Origin: CAVPGP01 sp963704025
GTDB lineage: Bacteria > Actinomycetota > Thermoleophilia > Gaiellales > Gaiellaceae
Length of the DNA stretch: 64,000 nt
Direction: 5' to 3'
Assembly: GCA_963704025.1 (NCBI GenBank)
Contig: CAVPGP010000002.1
Coordinates: 997,424-1,061,423 of the forward strand
The position numbers were made by a program, and so were the translations under genes. This document shows, one piece after another, positions 41,397 through 50,620 of this stretch. How positions within the stretch are numbered: the stretch's first letter is position 1; each line of letters begins with the position of its first letter. The notes beneath the pieces were generated by a model. That model saw only the letters and a list, made by a program, of their open reading frames with translations. It ran no database searches and was not told where the DNA came from.

Positions 41397-42284
41397 CTAC
41401 CGGACGCGGCTCTTGGGCACGGCCATCGTCGGGCCCTTCTTCGGCCCCTTCTTCGGGGTGGTGCGGCCCTGCGGCCTCGGCTCCCCGCGGCGGGGACGCA
41501 GGATCTGCCACCAGACGAAGAACGCCGTCGACGCCACGAAGACGACGATCGAGACCCACGCGTTCAGGCGCAGGCCGAGGAAGTGGTGCGAGGGGTCGAC
41601 GCGCAGGAGCTCCTCGAAGAAGCGCCCGAAGCAATAGAGCGAGACGTAGAGCGAGAAGAGCGCCGGCGGGCGGATCCGGAAGCGGTTCCCGACCCAGATC
41701 AGGAGACCCGCGGCCGCGAAGTCGTAGATCAGCTCGTAGAGGAAGGTCGGGTGATAGGTCGACCGGTCGAAGTACTGCGCCGGCCGGTGCTCGGGGCTGA
41801 TCTCCAGCCCCCACGGCAGATCGGTCGGCTTCCCGTACAGCTCCTGGTTCCACCAGTTGCCGATCCGGCCGATTCCCTGCGCGACGAGGAGGCCGGGCGC
41901 GACCGCGTCCATCATCTTCGTGACGCTCTCGCCGGCCCGGTGGACGACCACGGCGCCGGCGATGCAGCCGAAGAGGATCCCGCCCCAGATGCCGAGCCCT
42001 CCCTCCCAGACGGCGAACGGCCCCCACCACGCGTCCGGCACCTCGCTCCAGCTGGTGACGTCGTGGTACAGGCGCGCGCCGAGGACGCCGAAGCCGACGC
42101 CCCAGACGGCGACCCGGAAGATGAGGTCCCAGTCGCCGCCCTGCGCCACCCAGCGCCGGCCGGTGATCCAGATGCAGGCGACGATCCCGGCGAGGAGCAT
42201 CAGCCCGTACATGTGGATCACGAACGGCCCGACGTCGATCGTGCCGCGCGAGGGTGACGGGATGGAGGCGAGCAGGGCAATCAC
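41397..42284 (-). CDS. lgt: Prolipoprotein diacylglyceryl transferase
   Basis: 295 aa with seven membrane helices. Signatures: VIHMYGLMLLAGIVACIW (His-Met-Tyr), GARLYHDVTSW, WEGGLGIWGGILFG, GLLVAQGIGRIGNWWNQELYGKPTDLPWGLEI and HPTFLYELIYDF. It transfers diacylglycerol to lipobox Cys. A basic C-terminal tail (TTPKKGPKKGPTMAVPKSRVR) follows the last helix. Confidence 0.95.
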   Translation of the reverse strand: MIALLASIPSPSRGTIDVGPFVIHMYGLMLLAGIVACIWITGRRWVAQGGDWDLIFRVAVWGVGFGVLGARLYHDVTSWSEVPDAWWGPFAVWEGGLGIWGGILFGCIAGAVVVHRAGESVTKMMDAVAPGLLVAQGIGRIGNWWNQELYGKPTDLPWGLEISPEHRPAQYFDRSTYHPTFLYELIYDFAAAGLLIWVGNRFRIRPPALFSLYVSLYCFGRFFEELLRVDPSHHFLGLRLNAWVSIVVFVASTAFFVWWQILRPRRGEPRPQGRTTPKKGPKKGPTMAVPKSRVR

Positions 42285-42319
42285 GAGCAGAGGATTCTGC
42301 CCGCCCGCGCTCGCGCGTG

Positions 42320-42520
42320 CTAGAGGAGGATGCGGAGCGCCGTCTCGGCGGGGCAGCCGCGCCGCAGGAGATCGGCCGCGTAGTGCAGGTCGACGTCGTG
42401 GCGGGACGCGAGCGCCGCGGCGCCCTCGGGGTCGTACCCCGCGCGCTCGAGCTCGCTGGCCCTCCAGCGCTCGATGCGCTCGATCTCGGTCTCCGTGATG
42501 TGAACTTCTGCCGCAGGCAT
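42320..42520 (-). CDS. Small protein of unknown function
   Basis: 66 aa: MPAAEVHITETEIERIERWR, then ELERAGYDPEGAAALASRHDVDLHYAADLLRRGCPAETALRILL. It is helical and soluble. Good codon bias and reasonable gaps (35 and 79 bases) support it as a gene. The family is not named. Confidence 0.7.
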   Translation of the reverse strand: MPAAEVHITETEIERIERWRASELERAGYDPEGAAALASRHDVDLHYAADLLRRGCPAETALRILL

Positions 42521-42599
42521 CTCTGGTCTCTTACCTCATCCGTTCCTTCGACAAAACGCGAAGACCGGATGCCACCCCGAAGGGTGATTTAACCCGTTC

Positions 42600-43307
42600 C
42601 TAACGCAGTTTCGCCGCGAGGTCGAGCGCCTGCTGCCTGGTGAAGCCACCCTCGATACGGTAGGCGATCGTGCCCTCCGACCAGAGGAGAACGTTCCGCG
42701 CGAGCCGGAGCGTGTAGTTGCGCGGAGCACCGTCGGGGCCGATCTGGACCACGGCGTGCGGCGCGCCCGAGATGAAGCCTCCGTCGGCGCCGTTCACCTT
42801 CAGGTACTCGATCGTCGTCCCGGGGTCGAGGCTCTTGGCGAGGAACTTCTGGTTCACGTAGCCGCGCGACTCGGTGATCAGCGCGTGCACGCGCTCCGGC
42901 GTCCCGTAGAGGAGCGTGACGCTCCCCTGCTCGCCGAGGTAGACGCGGTCCGGCGGCGCATCGGGGACGCGGATCCGGAAGCCTGCCCGCTGCTCCGCCG
43001 CGGCGAGGGTCGTCCGCGTCCCGAGCGCGGCGTCGAGCGGGACCTGCGCCGGCACGGGCGGCAGCTCGTCGACGAAGCCGATCTCGGAGCCGCCGAGGTG
43101 GATGAAGCGCAGGAAGGCGCTGCGGGACTGCGGGACCGCCAGCACGGCGGCGAGCGCCGCCAGCAGGACGAGCGCAACCGCGAGCGCGAGCGCCCGGCGT
43201 GGGCGCCGCGCCCGCCCGCGCTCCGGAAGGCGGAGGTGGGACGCGAGGTCCGGCATCTCCGGCCACTCGACCGGCAGCGCCGCGAGGGCGCGCTCGAGGT
43301 CAGTCAT
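42600..43307 (-). CDS. Membrane-anchored partner of the ECF sigma factor (probable anti-sigma/DUF4367-like)
   Basis: 235 aa from ATG at 43307, overlapping the sigma stop by 8 bases. A short cytoplasmic N-terminus (MTDLERALAALPVEWPEMPDLASHL) is followed by one membrane segment (ALALAVALVLLAALAAVLAV) and an extracytoplasmic domain ending DGGFISGAPHAVVQIGPDG...EGTIAYRIEGGFTRQQALDLAAKL, like DUF4367. No zinc HxxxCxxC motif is present. Its position makes an anti-sigma or regulatory role likely. Confidence 0.78.
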   Translation of the reverse strand: MTDLERALAALPVEWPEMPDLASHLRLPERGRARRPRRALALAVALVLLAALAAVLAVPQSRSAFLRFIHLGGSEIGFVDELPPVPAQVPLDAALGTRTTLAAAEQRAGFRIRVPDAPPDRVYLGEQGSVTLLYGTPERVHALITESRGYVNQKFLAKSLDPGTTIEYLKVNGADGGFISGAPHAVVQIGPDGAPRNYTLRLARNVLLWSEGTIAYRIEGGFTRQQALDLAAKLR

Positions 43308-43851
43308 CGAGCACCTCCCGCAAGCGGCCGAGCGCGCGCGACGTTCGGGACTTGACCGTGCCGCGACGGATGCCGAGCGCAGCGGCCGTCTCTTCCTCGG
43401 AGAGCTCGAGGAAGTAGCGGCAGGCAAGCACCTCGCGGTCTTCCTCGCGCAGGCGGTTGACCGCGGCGAGGAGCCGCGCCCGCTCGTCGGCGGCGATCGT
43501 CGTCGCCTCGGGAGACGGGGCCGCGTCCCCCGAGGCGACCTCGTGCATGGCGCGCAGCGCGAGCGCGTCGCGGCGACCTCCGGCGCGACGCCGGTTGCGG
43601 GCTTCGTTCGCCACGATCTGCAGCACCCAGGGCCGGAACGGCGCGCCGCCCCGGAACCGGCCGAGCGCCTGCCAGGCCTTGATGAAGCCGGCCTGGGCGG
43701 CGTCCTCCGCCTCGGCGGCCGAGCCGGTGATCAGGTAGGCGGTGCGGTAGGCGATTCCCTGGTGCAGGCGCACGAGTGACCGGTAGGCGACCTCGTCGCC
43801 CTCTTTCGCGCGCTCGACGAGCGCGCTCTCGGGTGGTGGACGGCCCTCCAC
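43300..43851 (-). CDS. RNA polymerase ECF sigma factor
   Basis: 183 aa. Region 2 is VAYRSLVRLHQGIAYRTAYLITGSAAEAEDAAQAGFIKAWQALGRFRGGAPFRPWVLQIVANEARNRRR. Region 4 is RLREEDREVLACRYFLELSEEETAAALGIRRGTVKSRTSRALGRLRE. It is co-transcribed with a membrane partner, the normal ECF arrangement. The target promoters are not known. Confidence 0.94.
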   Translation of the reverse strand: MEGRPPPESALVERAKEGDEVAYRSLVRLHQGIAYRTAYLITGSAAEAEDAAQAGFIKAWQALGRFRGGAPFRPWVLQIVANEARNRRRAGGRRDALALRAMHEVASGDAAPSPEATTIAADERARLLAAVNRLREEDREVLACRYFLELSEEETAAALGIRRGTVKSRTSRALGRLREVLDD

Positions 43852-43893
43852 CGCCCCTACTACACCCGGCTCGCCGGACGGGTTCCGCGGGCG

Positions 43894-44364
43894 CTAGCCG
43901 GCGCCGAGATACTCGGTCAGGAACTTGATCTGGACGTCCTGCTCCCGCGACTGGAACTTGACGAGGTCGCCGATCGAGACGACGCCCAGGACGTCGTTGT
44001 CCTCGTTCAGCACCGGCAGATGCCTGATCCGGCGCTCCGTCATCACGGCCATGCACTCCTGGACCGTCGTCTCCGGGGTGACGTAGACGAGCCGCGAGGA
44101 CATGATCTCGCTCACCGGCGTCTCCTCCTCGGTGCGCCCTTCGAGCGCCACACGCCGCAGATAGTCGCGCTCGGTGAAGATCCCGCGGAGCCTGCCGTCC
44201 TCGGTGACGAGGAGCGAGCCGACGTTCGCGTCGACCATGCGCTTGATCGCCTCGAGGACCGTGGCAGAGCCCTCGATCTCGAGAACCTCGCTCCCCTTCT
44301 CCTCCAGGATGTCCGAAACCCGTGGCACGGCGCTCCCTTGGCCGTTGTGCCTCGTAGGTTGCAC
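43894..44364 (-). CDS. CBS-domain pair protein
   Basis: 156 aa, possibly starting at an in-frame V13 (VPRVSDILEEKG). It has two CBS motifs: ATVLEAIKRMVDANVGSLLVTEDGRLRGIFTERDYLRRV and TTVQECMAVMTERRIRHLPVLNEDNDVLGVVSIGDLVKFQ. Such stand-alone pairs bind adenosine nucleotides and sense energy state. The partner is unknown. Confidence 0.92.
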   Translation of the reverse strand: MQPTRHNGQGSAVPRVSDILEEKGSEVLEIEGSATVLEAIKRMVDANVGSLLVTEDGRLRGIFTERDYLRRVALEGRTEEETPVSEIMSSRLVYVTPETTVQECMAVMTERRIRHLPVLNEDNDVLGVVSIGDLVKFQSREQDVQIKFLTEYLGAG

Positions 44365-44391
44365 CAGATCGCCCGGAAGGGCAAACGCGCT

Positions 44392-45660
44392 TTACCGCTC
44401 GCCGTGCAGCAGCTCGAGCAGCCGCGAGAGCACGACTCCGCCGGCGAGCCGCAGGGCGTTGTGGTCGTACTCGCTCGTCAGCCAGCTGCGCAGGCCGCGG
44501 ATCGACGCGGCCGTCTCCTCCGAGAAGGTGCGCTCGACGTACATGTCGTCCGCGAAGATCGCCGCGACCACCGGCACGTCGTTCCTGGCCAACGCATCCT
44601 TGTCGTAGAGCCGGGGCCAGTCCGCGTCCTCGGCGAGCCGCTCCGCGGCTCCCTGCAGCGGGCGCAGCACGCGCACGTCGTCGAAGAGCCACGGGTAGAC
44701 CATCTCGCCCCAGAAGTAGACAGTGTCCTCGGCGGCGAACTCCGGGAACTCGTCCAGGACTCGATGCGCCGACCACTTCGTGGCGACTCCCTGGGCGTAG
44801 ATCGGCTCGTGCAGCAGAGAGTAGATCGGCGCCGTGTCCCAGTTCTGGTCAGCCTCGAAGCGGCGCAAGAAGCGGTAGTCGACCTCGCCGTTTCCGAGCA
44901 GCGCGCCTTCGAGGAGATAGTGGACGTGCTCGAAGCCGTCGCTCATGCCGAAGTGGATCCCGATCCCGCGGAAGCGCCGGGCCGTCAGGCGTTCGCCGCT
45001 CGGGAGCTTCACCTCGTCCTTCGCAAGCGTCTTCACCAGCTGCCGGACGCGCTCGACGTCCTGCGGATACCGCTCGTAGTAGCGGCGGTTCCGGTCGGCG
45101 AGCCTTCTGTAGGTGGCGCGGTAGACGTCGTCCACCGGCCGCTCGAGCGGCGGCAGCCCACCGGTGATGAGCGCGGCGGAGAGTCCGGCCGGCGCCAGCG
45201 AGAGGTAGGTGACCGCGCAGAAGCCGCCGTAGCTCTGGCCGAGGATCGTCCACGGCTCGGCGCCCAGCTCGCGCCGGATCAGCTCCGCGTCGCGCACGAT
45301 CGAGTCGGCGCGGAAGTGCTTCAGGTACGCGTGCTGGTCGGCCGGCGTCATCCCGCCGAGCGTCTGGTGGGTGACAGGGCTGGAACGGCCGGTGCCGCGC
45401 TGGTCGAGCAAGAGGACGCGGTAGTCCTTCACGGCGTGCTTGATCCACCCTTCGCTGCGGATCGGGCGCGGCGCGCCGAAGCCGGGCCCGCCCTGCAGGA
45501 ACACGAGCCAGGGCAGCTCCTTGCCTTCGTTTCCGGGCTTCACGACCTCGCGCGCGAAGACGCTGAGCTTGCCGGCGGAGCTGCCGTGGTGGTCGAGAGG
45601 CACGTCGAACTCGTGCTCGGTGAGCACGAAGCCCGGAAAGCGGTTCGTGGTGCGGCGCAT
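44392..45660 (-). CDS. Alpha/beta hydrolase, proline iminopeptidase-like (peptidase S33)
   Basis: 422 aa. The oxyanion region is LVFLQGGPGFGAPRP. DQRGTGRSSPVT and ILGQSYGGFCAVTYL (nucleophile Ser in GQSYGG) are hallmarks of the S33 family. The catalytic Asp (AIFADDMYVER) and His (SEYDHNALRL) are near the C-terminus. There is no signal peptide, so it should be a cytoplasmic aminopeptidase releasing N-terminal Pro or similar. Confidence 0.91.
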   Translation of the reverse strand: MRRTTNRFPGFVLTEHEFDVPLDHHGSSAGKLSVFAREVVKPGNEGKELPWLVFLQGGPGFGAPRPIRSEGWIKHAVKDYRVLLLDQRGTGRSSPVTHQTLGGMTPADQHAYLKHFRADSIVRDAELIRRELGAEPWTILGQSYGGFCAVTYLSLAPAGLSAALITGGLPPLERPVDDVYRATYRRLADRNRRYYERYPQDVERVRQLVKTLAKDEVKLPSGERLTARRFRGIGIHFGMSDGFEHVHYLLEGALLGNGEVDYRFLRRFEADQNWDTAPIYSLLHEPIYAQGVATKWSAHRVLDEFPEFAAEDTVYFWGEMVYPWLFDDVRVLRPLQGAAERLAEDADWPRLYDKDALARNDVPVVAAIFADDMYVERTFSEETAASIRGLRSWLTSEYDHNALRLAGGVVLSRLLELLHGER

Positions 45661-45703
45661 CGACTGACTCTACTTCGGCAGGAACGCGCCCCGTCTGGAG
45701 CCT

Positions 45704-48700
45704 CTACAGCGCCGCAGGCCCGAGCAGCTCGCGCACCTCGGTGAAGAAGTCCGAGTCCGGCTGCACCTTGTAGCCCGGTCCGAACTGCAGCGTGCGCGTT
45801 CCCATCGTCCCGAGCATCTCCGCGTAGACCGCCGCCTCGCCCGGGTAGCGGCGCATCACCGCCGCCAGCTCGCGGATCACGCCGGCCTTCGCCTGGAGGG
45901 CGTCGATCTTCAGCCGCACCTCGCGCTTCTCCGGCACGGCCTCGAACCCCTGCACCTCGGAGGCGAGCAGCTTCGACTCTCCCTCCTTGTGGTCGATGCG
46001 CCCCTTCACGACGAGGATCCTGTCCACGACGCAGAGCTCGCGCGACTGCGCGTACACGGAGTTGAAGACGACGCACTCGGCGCCGCCGGTGACGTCGTCC
46101 AGCCGCATGAACACCATCGGCTCGCCCTTCTTCGTCGTCAGCTGCTTGACCCCCGAGACGATCCCGGCGACGGTGACGACCTCGCCGTCGCGGCGGCGCT
46201 CGAGCTCGGCGAGCGTGCAGTCCGTCTTCCGCCTCAGCTGGTCGCGGATCGAGTGCAGCGGGTGCTCCGAGACGTAGAGCCCGAGCGTCTCCTTCTCCAG
46301 CCGCAGCAGGTCGTTCTTCTCGAACTCCTCGCGGGCGACGACGGGATGGTGCCTCGGCGCGGCCTCCGCCGCGTCGCCCAGGTCGAAGATCGAGGCCTGG
46401 CCGAGCAGCCGGTCGGAGTGGTGCTTCTGACCCCAGGCGATCGCCTGCTCGAGCAGGTCGAACATCCCCTTCCGGCTGGCGCCGGTCGAGTCGAGCGCGC
46501 CGCACTTGACGAGGGATTCCAGGGCCCGCTTGTTGACGAGCTGCGGGTCGACGCGCTCGACGAAGTCCCAGATCGACCCGAACGGCCCGCCCTCCTCACG
46601 CGCGCGCACGATGGCACGGCAGGCGGACTCGCCGACGTTCTTGACCGCGTTCAGGCCGAAGCGGATCTTCCCCTCGACGACGGCGAAGTCGACCTCCGAC
46701 GAGTTCACGTCCGGCGGCAGCACCTCGATCCCCAGCTCGTCGCAGGCGTTGACGTAGAACGGCACGCGGTCCTTCGTGTTCATCACCGAGGAGATCAGCG
46801 CCGCCATGTACTCGCACGGGTGATGCGCCCTCAGCCAGGCGGTGCGGTAGGCGATCAGCGCGTAGCAGGCGGCATGCGACTTGCCGAAGGAGTAGTCCTG
46901 CGACTTCTCGAGGTCGTCCCAGAGCTGCTTCGCTACCTGTTCCGAGGTGTCGTTCCGGATGCACCCCTCGAGGAACTTGTCCTTCAGCGAGGCCATCAGC
47001 GCGTGGATCTTCTTGCCGATCGCCTTGCGGAGGTCGTCCGCCTCGGCGGGCGAGAAGCCGGCGATCAGCTTGGCGATCGCCATCGACTGCTCCTGGTAGA
47101 TCGCGATCCCGTAGGAGTTGCCCGTGATCGCCTTCAGGCGCGGGTCGATGTAGGTGACCTGCTCGCGCCCGGCCTTGCGGGCCGCGTAGTTCGGGATGTA
47201 CTGCATCGGGCCCGGCCGGTAGAGCGCGACGAGCGCGATCAGGTCCTCGAACTCGGTCGGCTTCACCTGGCGCAGGGCCTCGCGCATCCCTGACGACTCG
47301 AACTGGAAGACGCCGGTCGCGTCGCCCCTCGCGAGCATCTCGTAGGTCTTCCTGTCGTCGAGCGGGATCTCGGTGATCCGGACGCCGGGGCCGACGAGCG
47401 CCGCAGCCTTGTCGATCACGTCGAGGTTGCGCAGGCCGAGGAAGTCCATCTTCAGGAGGCCGAGCGCCTCGACGTCCCCCATCGGGAACTGCGTCACGAC
47501 CTCGGAGTCGGGGCCCTTCTGCTGCAGGGGCACGACGTTGACGAGCGGCTCGGCGCCGATCACGACGCCGGCCGCGTGGATTGAGTCGGCGCGGGTGAGG
47601 CCCTCGAGCGGCAGCGCCAGGTCGACGATCTCCTTCGCCACCGGGTCGGTCGCGATCGCCTTCGCGAGCTCGGCGCTCGGCTTCAGGCAGTCGGCGAGGG
47701 TCTGCCCGGGGCCCTCGGGGATCAGCTTCGCGATCCGATCGACCACGCCGTAGGGCACCTCCAGCACGCGTCCGGCGTCTCTGACCGCCGCCCGCGCGGC
47801 CATCGTCGAGAAGGTGATGATCTGCGCGACGCGGTCCGAGCCGTACTTCTCGCGCACGTAGTTGATCACCTGCTCGCGGCCCTCGACGGCGAAGTCGATG
47901 TCGATGTCCGGCATCGACTTCCGGCCCGGGTTGAGGAACCGCTCGAAGAGGAGGTCGTAGCGGATCGGGTCGATGTCGGTGATCTGCAGGCTGTACGCGA
48001 CGAGCGAGCCGGCGGCCGAGCCGCGGCCCGGGCCGACGCCGATCCCGTTCCGGCGGGCGAAGGCGATGAAGTCCCAAACGATCAGGAAGTAGTCGGCGAA
48101 GCCCATCTCCTTGATCGTCTTCAGCTCGAACTGCATGCGCTCGTTCAGCTCGGAGGTCGCCTGGCCGTAGCGCTTGACGAGGCCCTGCTCGCAGAGCTCT
48201 GCGAGGTAGTCGAACGAGTCGCGGTCGTCCGGGGTCGGGAAGTGCGGCAGCAGGATCCGGCCGAGCTCGATCTCGACGTTGCAGCGCTCCGCGACCTCGA
48301 GCGTGCGCCGCAGCGCCTCCTCGTGCCCGGGGAAGTCGAGCGCCATCTCCTCCGGGGTCTTGAAGTAGAAGTGGTCGGTGTCGAAGCGCCAGTGGTTGGG
48401 GTTCTTGAGCGAGTCGCCGGACTGGATGCACAGCAGCGCCTCGTGCGCGCGCGCGTCCGTGTCGCGGAGGTAGTGCACGTCGCCGGTGGCCACGAGCGGC
48501 AGCCCGGTCGTCTCGGCGAGCCTCACGAGGGTGGGATTGATCCGCTGCTGGACGTCGAGGTGGGCGTTCTGCATCTCGACGTAGACGTTGTCGCAGCCGA
48601 AGACCTGCACCAGCCGGTCGATCTCGGCCGCGGCGTCGGCGGGGCGGTTCTCCTCGAGCGCCTTGCAGACGCGGCCGGAGAGGCAGCCGCTGAGGGCGAT

Positions 48701-49105
48701 CACGCCCTGGCCGTAGGTCTCGAGCAGCTGCCAGTCGACGCGGGGCTTGTAGTAGTAGCCCTCGAGGAAGCCGAGGCTGGAGAGCTTGATCAGGTTGCCG
48801 TAGCCGACGTTGTCCTGCGCGAGCAGCGTCAGGTGCGCGTAGCCCTTCTGCTGGGCCTTCCGGTCGTCGGCGACATAGACCTCGCAGCCGATGACCGGCT
48901 TGACGCCCGTCCCCCTGGTCACCCTGAACATCGAGACCGCTCCGGCCATCGAGCCGTGGTCCGTGAGCCCCACGGCAGGCATCTCCAGCTCGGCCGCACG
49001 GGACGCCAGCTCGGGGATCCTGCACGCCCCGTCCAGGATCGAGTACTCGCTGTGGACGTGCAGGTGAACGAAGGGCGGAGCGGCCACGGGAAGCACAGGG
49101 TACAA
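45704..49105 (-). CDS. dnaE: DNA polymerase III alpha subunit
   Basis: 1133 aa, the usual DnaE1 size. The PHP domain opens FVHLHVHSEYSILDGACRI, with GLTDHGSMAGAVSMF and YEVYVADD-like motifs. The polymerase catalytic aspartates are in PDIDIDFAVEGREQVINYVREKYG. GPGRGSAAGSLVAY, LYRPGPMQYIPNY and SYGIAIYQEQSM follow. The tandem HhH (LPPDVNSSEVDFAV), OB domain (VVTVAGIVSGVKQLTTKKGEPMVFMRLDD) and tail are present. It is the replicative polymerase. The 138 bases after its start carry no recognised gene. Confidence 0.96.
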   Translation of the reverse strand: MYPVLPVAAPPFVHLHVHSEYSILDGACRIPELASRAAELEMPAVGLTDHGSMAGAVSMFRVTRGTGVKPVIGCEVYVADDRKAQQKGYAHLTLLAQDNVGYGNLIKLSSLGFLEGYYYKPRVDWQLLETYGQGVIALSGCLSGRVCKALEENRPADAAAEIDRLVQVFGCDNVYVEMQNAHLDVQQRINPTLVRLAETTGLPLVATGDVHYLRDTDARAHEALLCIQSGDSLKNPNHWRFDTDHFYFKTPEEMALDFPGHEEALRRTLEVAERCNVEIELGRILLPHFPTPDDRDSFDYLAELCEQGLVKRYGQATSELNERMQFELKTIKEMGFADYFLIVWDFIAFARRNGIGVGPGRGSAAGSLVAYSLQITDIDPIRYDLLFERFLNPGRKSMPDIDIDFAVEGREQVINYVREKYGSDRVAQIITFSTMAARAAVRDAGRVLEVPYGVVDRIAKLIPEGPGQTLADCLKPSAELAKAIATDPVAKEIVDLALPLEGLTRADSIHAAGVVIGAEPLVNVVPLQQKGPDSEVVTQFPMGDVEALGLLKMDFLGLRNLDVIDKAAALVGPGVRITEIPLDDRKTYEMLARGDATGVFQFESSGMREALRQVKPTEFEDLIALVALYRPGPMQYIPNYAARKAGREQVTYIDPRLKAITGNSYGIAIYQEQSMAIAKLIAGFSPAEADDLRKAIGKKIHALMASLKDKFLEGCIRNDTSEQVAKQLWDDLEKSQDYSFGKSHAACYALIAYRTAWLRAHHPCEYMAALISSVMNTKDRVPFYVNACDELGIEVLPPDVNSSEVDFAVVEGKIRFGLNAVKNVGESACRAIVRAREEGGPFGSIWDFVERVDPQLVNKRALESLVKCGALDSTGASRKGMFDLLEQAIAWGQKHHSDRLLGQASIFDLGDAAEAAPRHHPVVAREEFEKNDLLRLEKETLGLYVSEHPLHSIRDQLRRKTDCTLAELERRRDGEVVTVAGIVSGVKQLTTKKGEPMVFMRLDDVTGGAECVVFNSVYAQSRELCVVDRILVVKGRIDHKEGESKLLASEVQGFEAVPEKREVRLKIDALQAKAGVIRELAAVMRRYPGEAAVYAEMLGTMGTRTLQFGPGYKVQPDSDFFTEVRELLGPAAL

Positions 49106-49243
49106 CCGGGTCAGGACGCTCCCTGTTCCGCCCAGACGGCACCTTTCGCTCCGAGCGGGATCCGGCTCGCGGCTGGGTAGAGTCGCCTTCGAAGCGCGTG
49201 CGGTGGTCCGCGCACGCTTCCTCGGCGAGCGCGCGGCCGGCGG

Positions 49244-49498
49244 CTAGGCGTCGTTCTTCGCGCCGTCCGGGAGCAGGGCCCGCCCGCGATCTGTCAGCAG
49301 CACCCGGCCCCGCTTGATCTGGCTGCGGTCGATCCGCACGAGCCCGTCGATCACCGCGTCGTCCCAGACGGAGAGCCGCGGGCAGTGCGTCCCCCAGGCC
49401 TCGATCGCCTCTGCGTAGGTGCGCGGACGGGCCGCGATCCAGGCGAGCAGCTCGCGCGTCGGCGCGCTGGCCGTTGCCGTCATGGGGCTTGCGGTCAT
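49244..49498 (-). CDS. Small conserved-looking protein
   Basis: 84 aa: SAPTRELLAWIAARPRTYAEAIEAWGTHCPRLSVWDDAVIDGLVRIDRSQIKRGRVLLTDRGRALLPDG. It reads as a compact winged-helix-like fold (helices, then a beta hairpin ending in LTDRGRALL). A DNA-binding role is possible but not shown. Confidence 0.75.
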   Translation of the reverse strand: MTASPMTATASAPTRELLAWIAARPRTYAEAIEAWGTHCPRLSVWDDAVIDGLVRIDRSQIKRGRVLLTDRGRALLPDGAKNDA

Positions 49499-49543
49499 CC
49501 GGCTCGTGTCATCTCGGTTGTCGTCGGCTGCCTGGCCGTCATC

Positions 49544-49774
49544 TCACTCCAATGGTACGCCTCCTCTCGCTCGACGAGGCCGACGCGGGTACCGCCGGTC
49601 GAGCAACTCGCCCAGGTGGCCCTCCGGCCGCGCGTCCGGATGACCGTTCTCGATCCGCAGGCGCTCGATCGTCTCGGACGCCTCCGCGAACGACTCCGGA
49701 AACTGCTCTCCTGCGCGCTCGCAGAGCTCCGCGGCGAGCGCGTAGATCTGGCGAACAGTCGGCGGCCGGGGCAT
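49544..49774 (-). CDS. Small helical protein of unknown function
   Basis: 76 aa from ATG overlapping the upstream stop (ATGA): MPRPPTVRQIYALAAELCER, then AGEQFPESFAEASETIERLRIENGHP and a basic C-terminal tail. The 4-base overlap and codon use support it. No named family is recognised. Confidence 0.72.
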   Translation of the reverse strand: MPRPPTVRQIYALAAELCERAGEQFPESFAEASETIERLRIENGHPDARPEGHLGELLDRRYPRRPRRARGGVPLE

Positions 49775-50562
49775 CAGTTGAGCACCGGGCGGAGCCTCCG
49801 CTCCGCAAGCGTCGAGCAGAGCGCTGACCAGACGACGTCGTCGCGTGCATCGTCCGGCATCGGCTCCGCGAGGATCCTCCGCAGCTCGCGCGACAGGTGT
49901 GGGACGCCGCCGACGCCCAATCGCGCGACGCGTTCCAGCCGCCCGCGGACAGCCGCTCGCCGCTCGTTCGTCGCGAGCAGGGCCGGAAGCGCATCCGGGG
50001 CCAGCGTCGAAAGCCTGACCGCTGCGCGAAGCTCCGGCTCGGCGATGCCCGCTTCGCCCCACGCGATCACCACCGCCTCGAGCGCGGCCGCCCGCCGCGC
50101 CTGCCCGCTCCGGTTCTCCACGCCCTGGTCGAGGCAGCACAAGCAGAACAGAGGCGGCAGCGCGTCGTGCGCATACTGGAAGGCCACCTGCTGGACAAAC
50201 CGCCGTGCGAGCCTGCACTCGCCGTGCTGCGTATCGAGCTCATAGAGTGCGCGTGCCGCCATGTCGACGTAGTCGGGCTCCGGCTGGAGCTCGACGATGC
50301 AGTCGCGAACGTCCCGCTCCAGCTCGTCCGTCCAGACGTGCCGCACCGCGCGGCGCGTGATCTCGTCCAGCTCGTCCTCTGCGGCCGAGGCCAGGAGCGC
50401 GTCCCCGAGCTCCGCGAGCTCTCGCCGAGGGAGATCGTCGAACTGCCAGCGTGCGTAGAGCATCAGCCCGAGCTCATCCGCCTGGTGCGGTTTCAGACGC
50501 CTTCCTGCCACACCTCGATTGAGCCAGAAGCCGGCTTGCGTGTCTGCGCCCTTTTCGGACAC
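49774..50562 (-). CDS. Hypothetical protein, alpha-helical
   Basis: 262 aa, with no signal or membrane segment: LKPHQADELGLMLYARWQFDDLPRRELAELGDALLASAAEDELDEITRRAVRHVWTDELERDVRDCIVEL and FCLCCLDQGVENRSGQARRAAALEAVVIAWGEAGIAEPELRAAVRL. A CLCC cluster may bind metal. It is coupled to the small gene at 49544. The function is unknown. Confidence 0.72.
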   Translation of the reverse strand: MSEKGADTQAGFWLNRGVAGRRLKPHQADELGLMLYARWQFDDLPRRELAELGDALLASAAEDELDEITRRAVRHVWTDELERDVRDCIVELQPEPDYVDMAARALYELDTQHGECRLARRFVQQVAFQYAHDALPPLFCLCCLDQGVENRSGQARRAAALEAVVIAWGEAGIAEPELRAAVRLSTLAPDALPALLATNERRAAVRGRLERVARLGVGGVPHLSRELRRILAEPMPDDARDDVVWSALCSTLAERRLRPVLN

Positions 50563-50620
50563 CTGCCGTCACGATTCTGTGACGATTCGTCCACATGCTC
50601 GCAGGCGCCCGACGCGAGCC

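Noticed and set aside
46596..49142. 848-codon minus-strand frame inside dnaE
   Set aside because: It is a shifted frame of dnaE rich in Arg, Gly and Pro; all recognisable motifs are in the dnaE frame.
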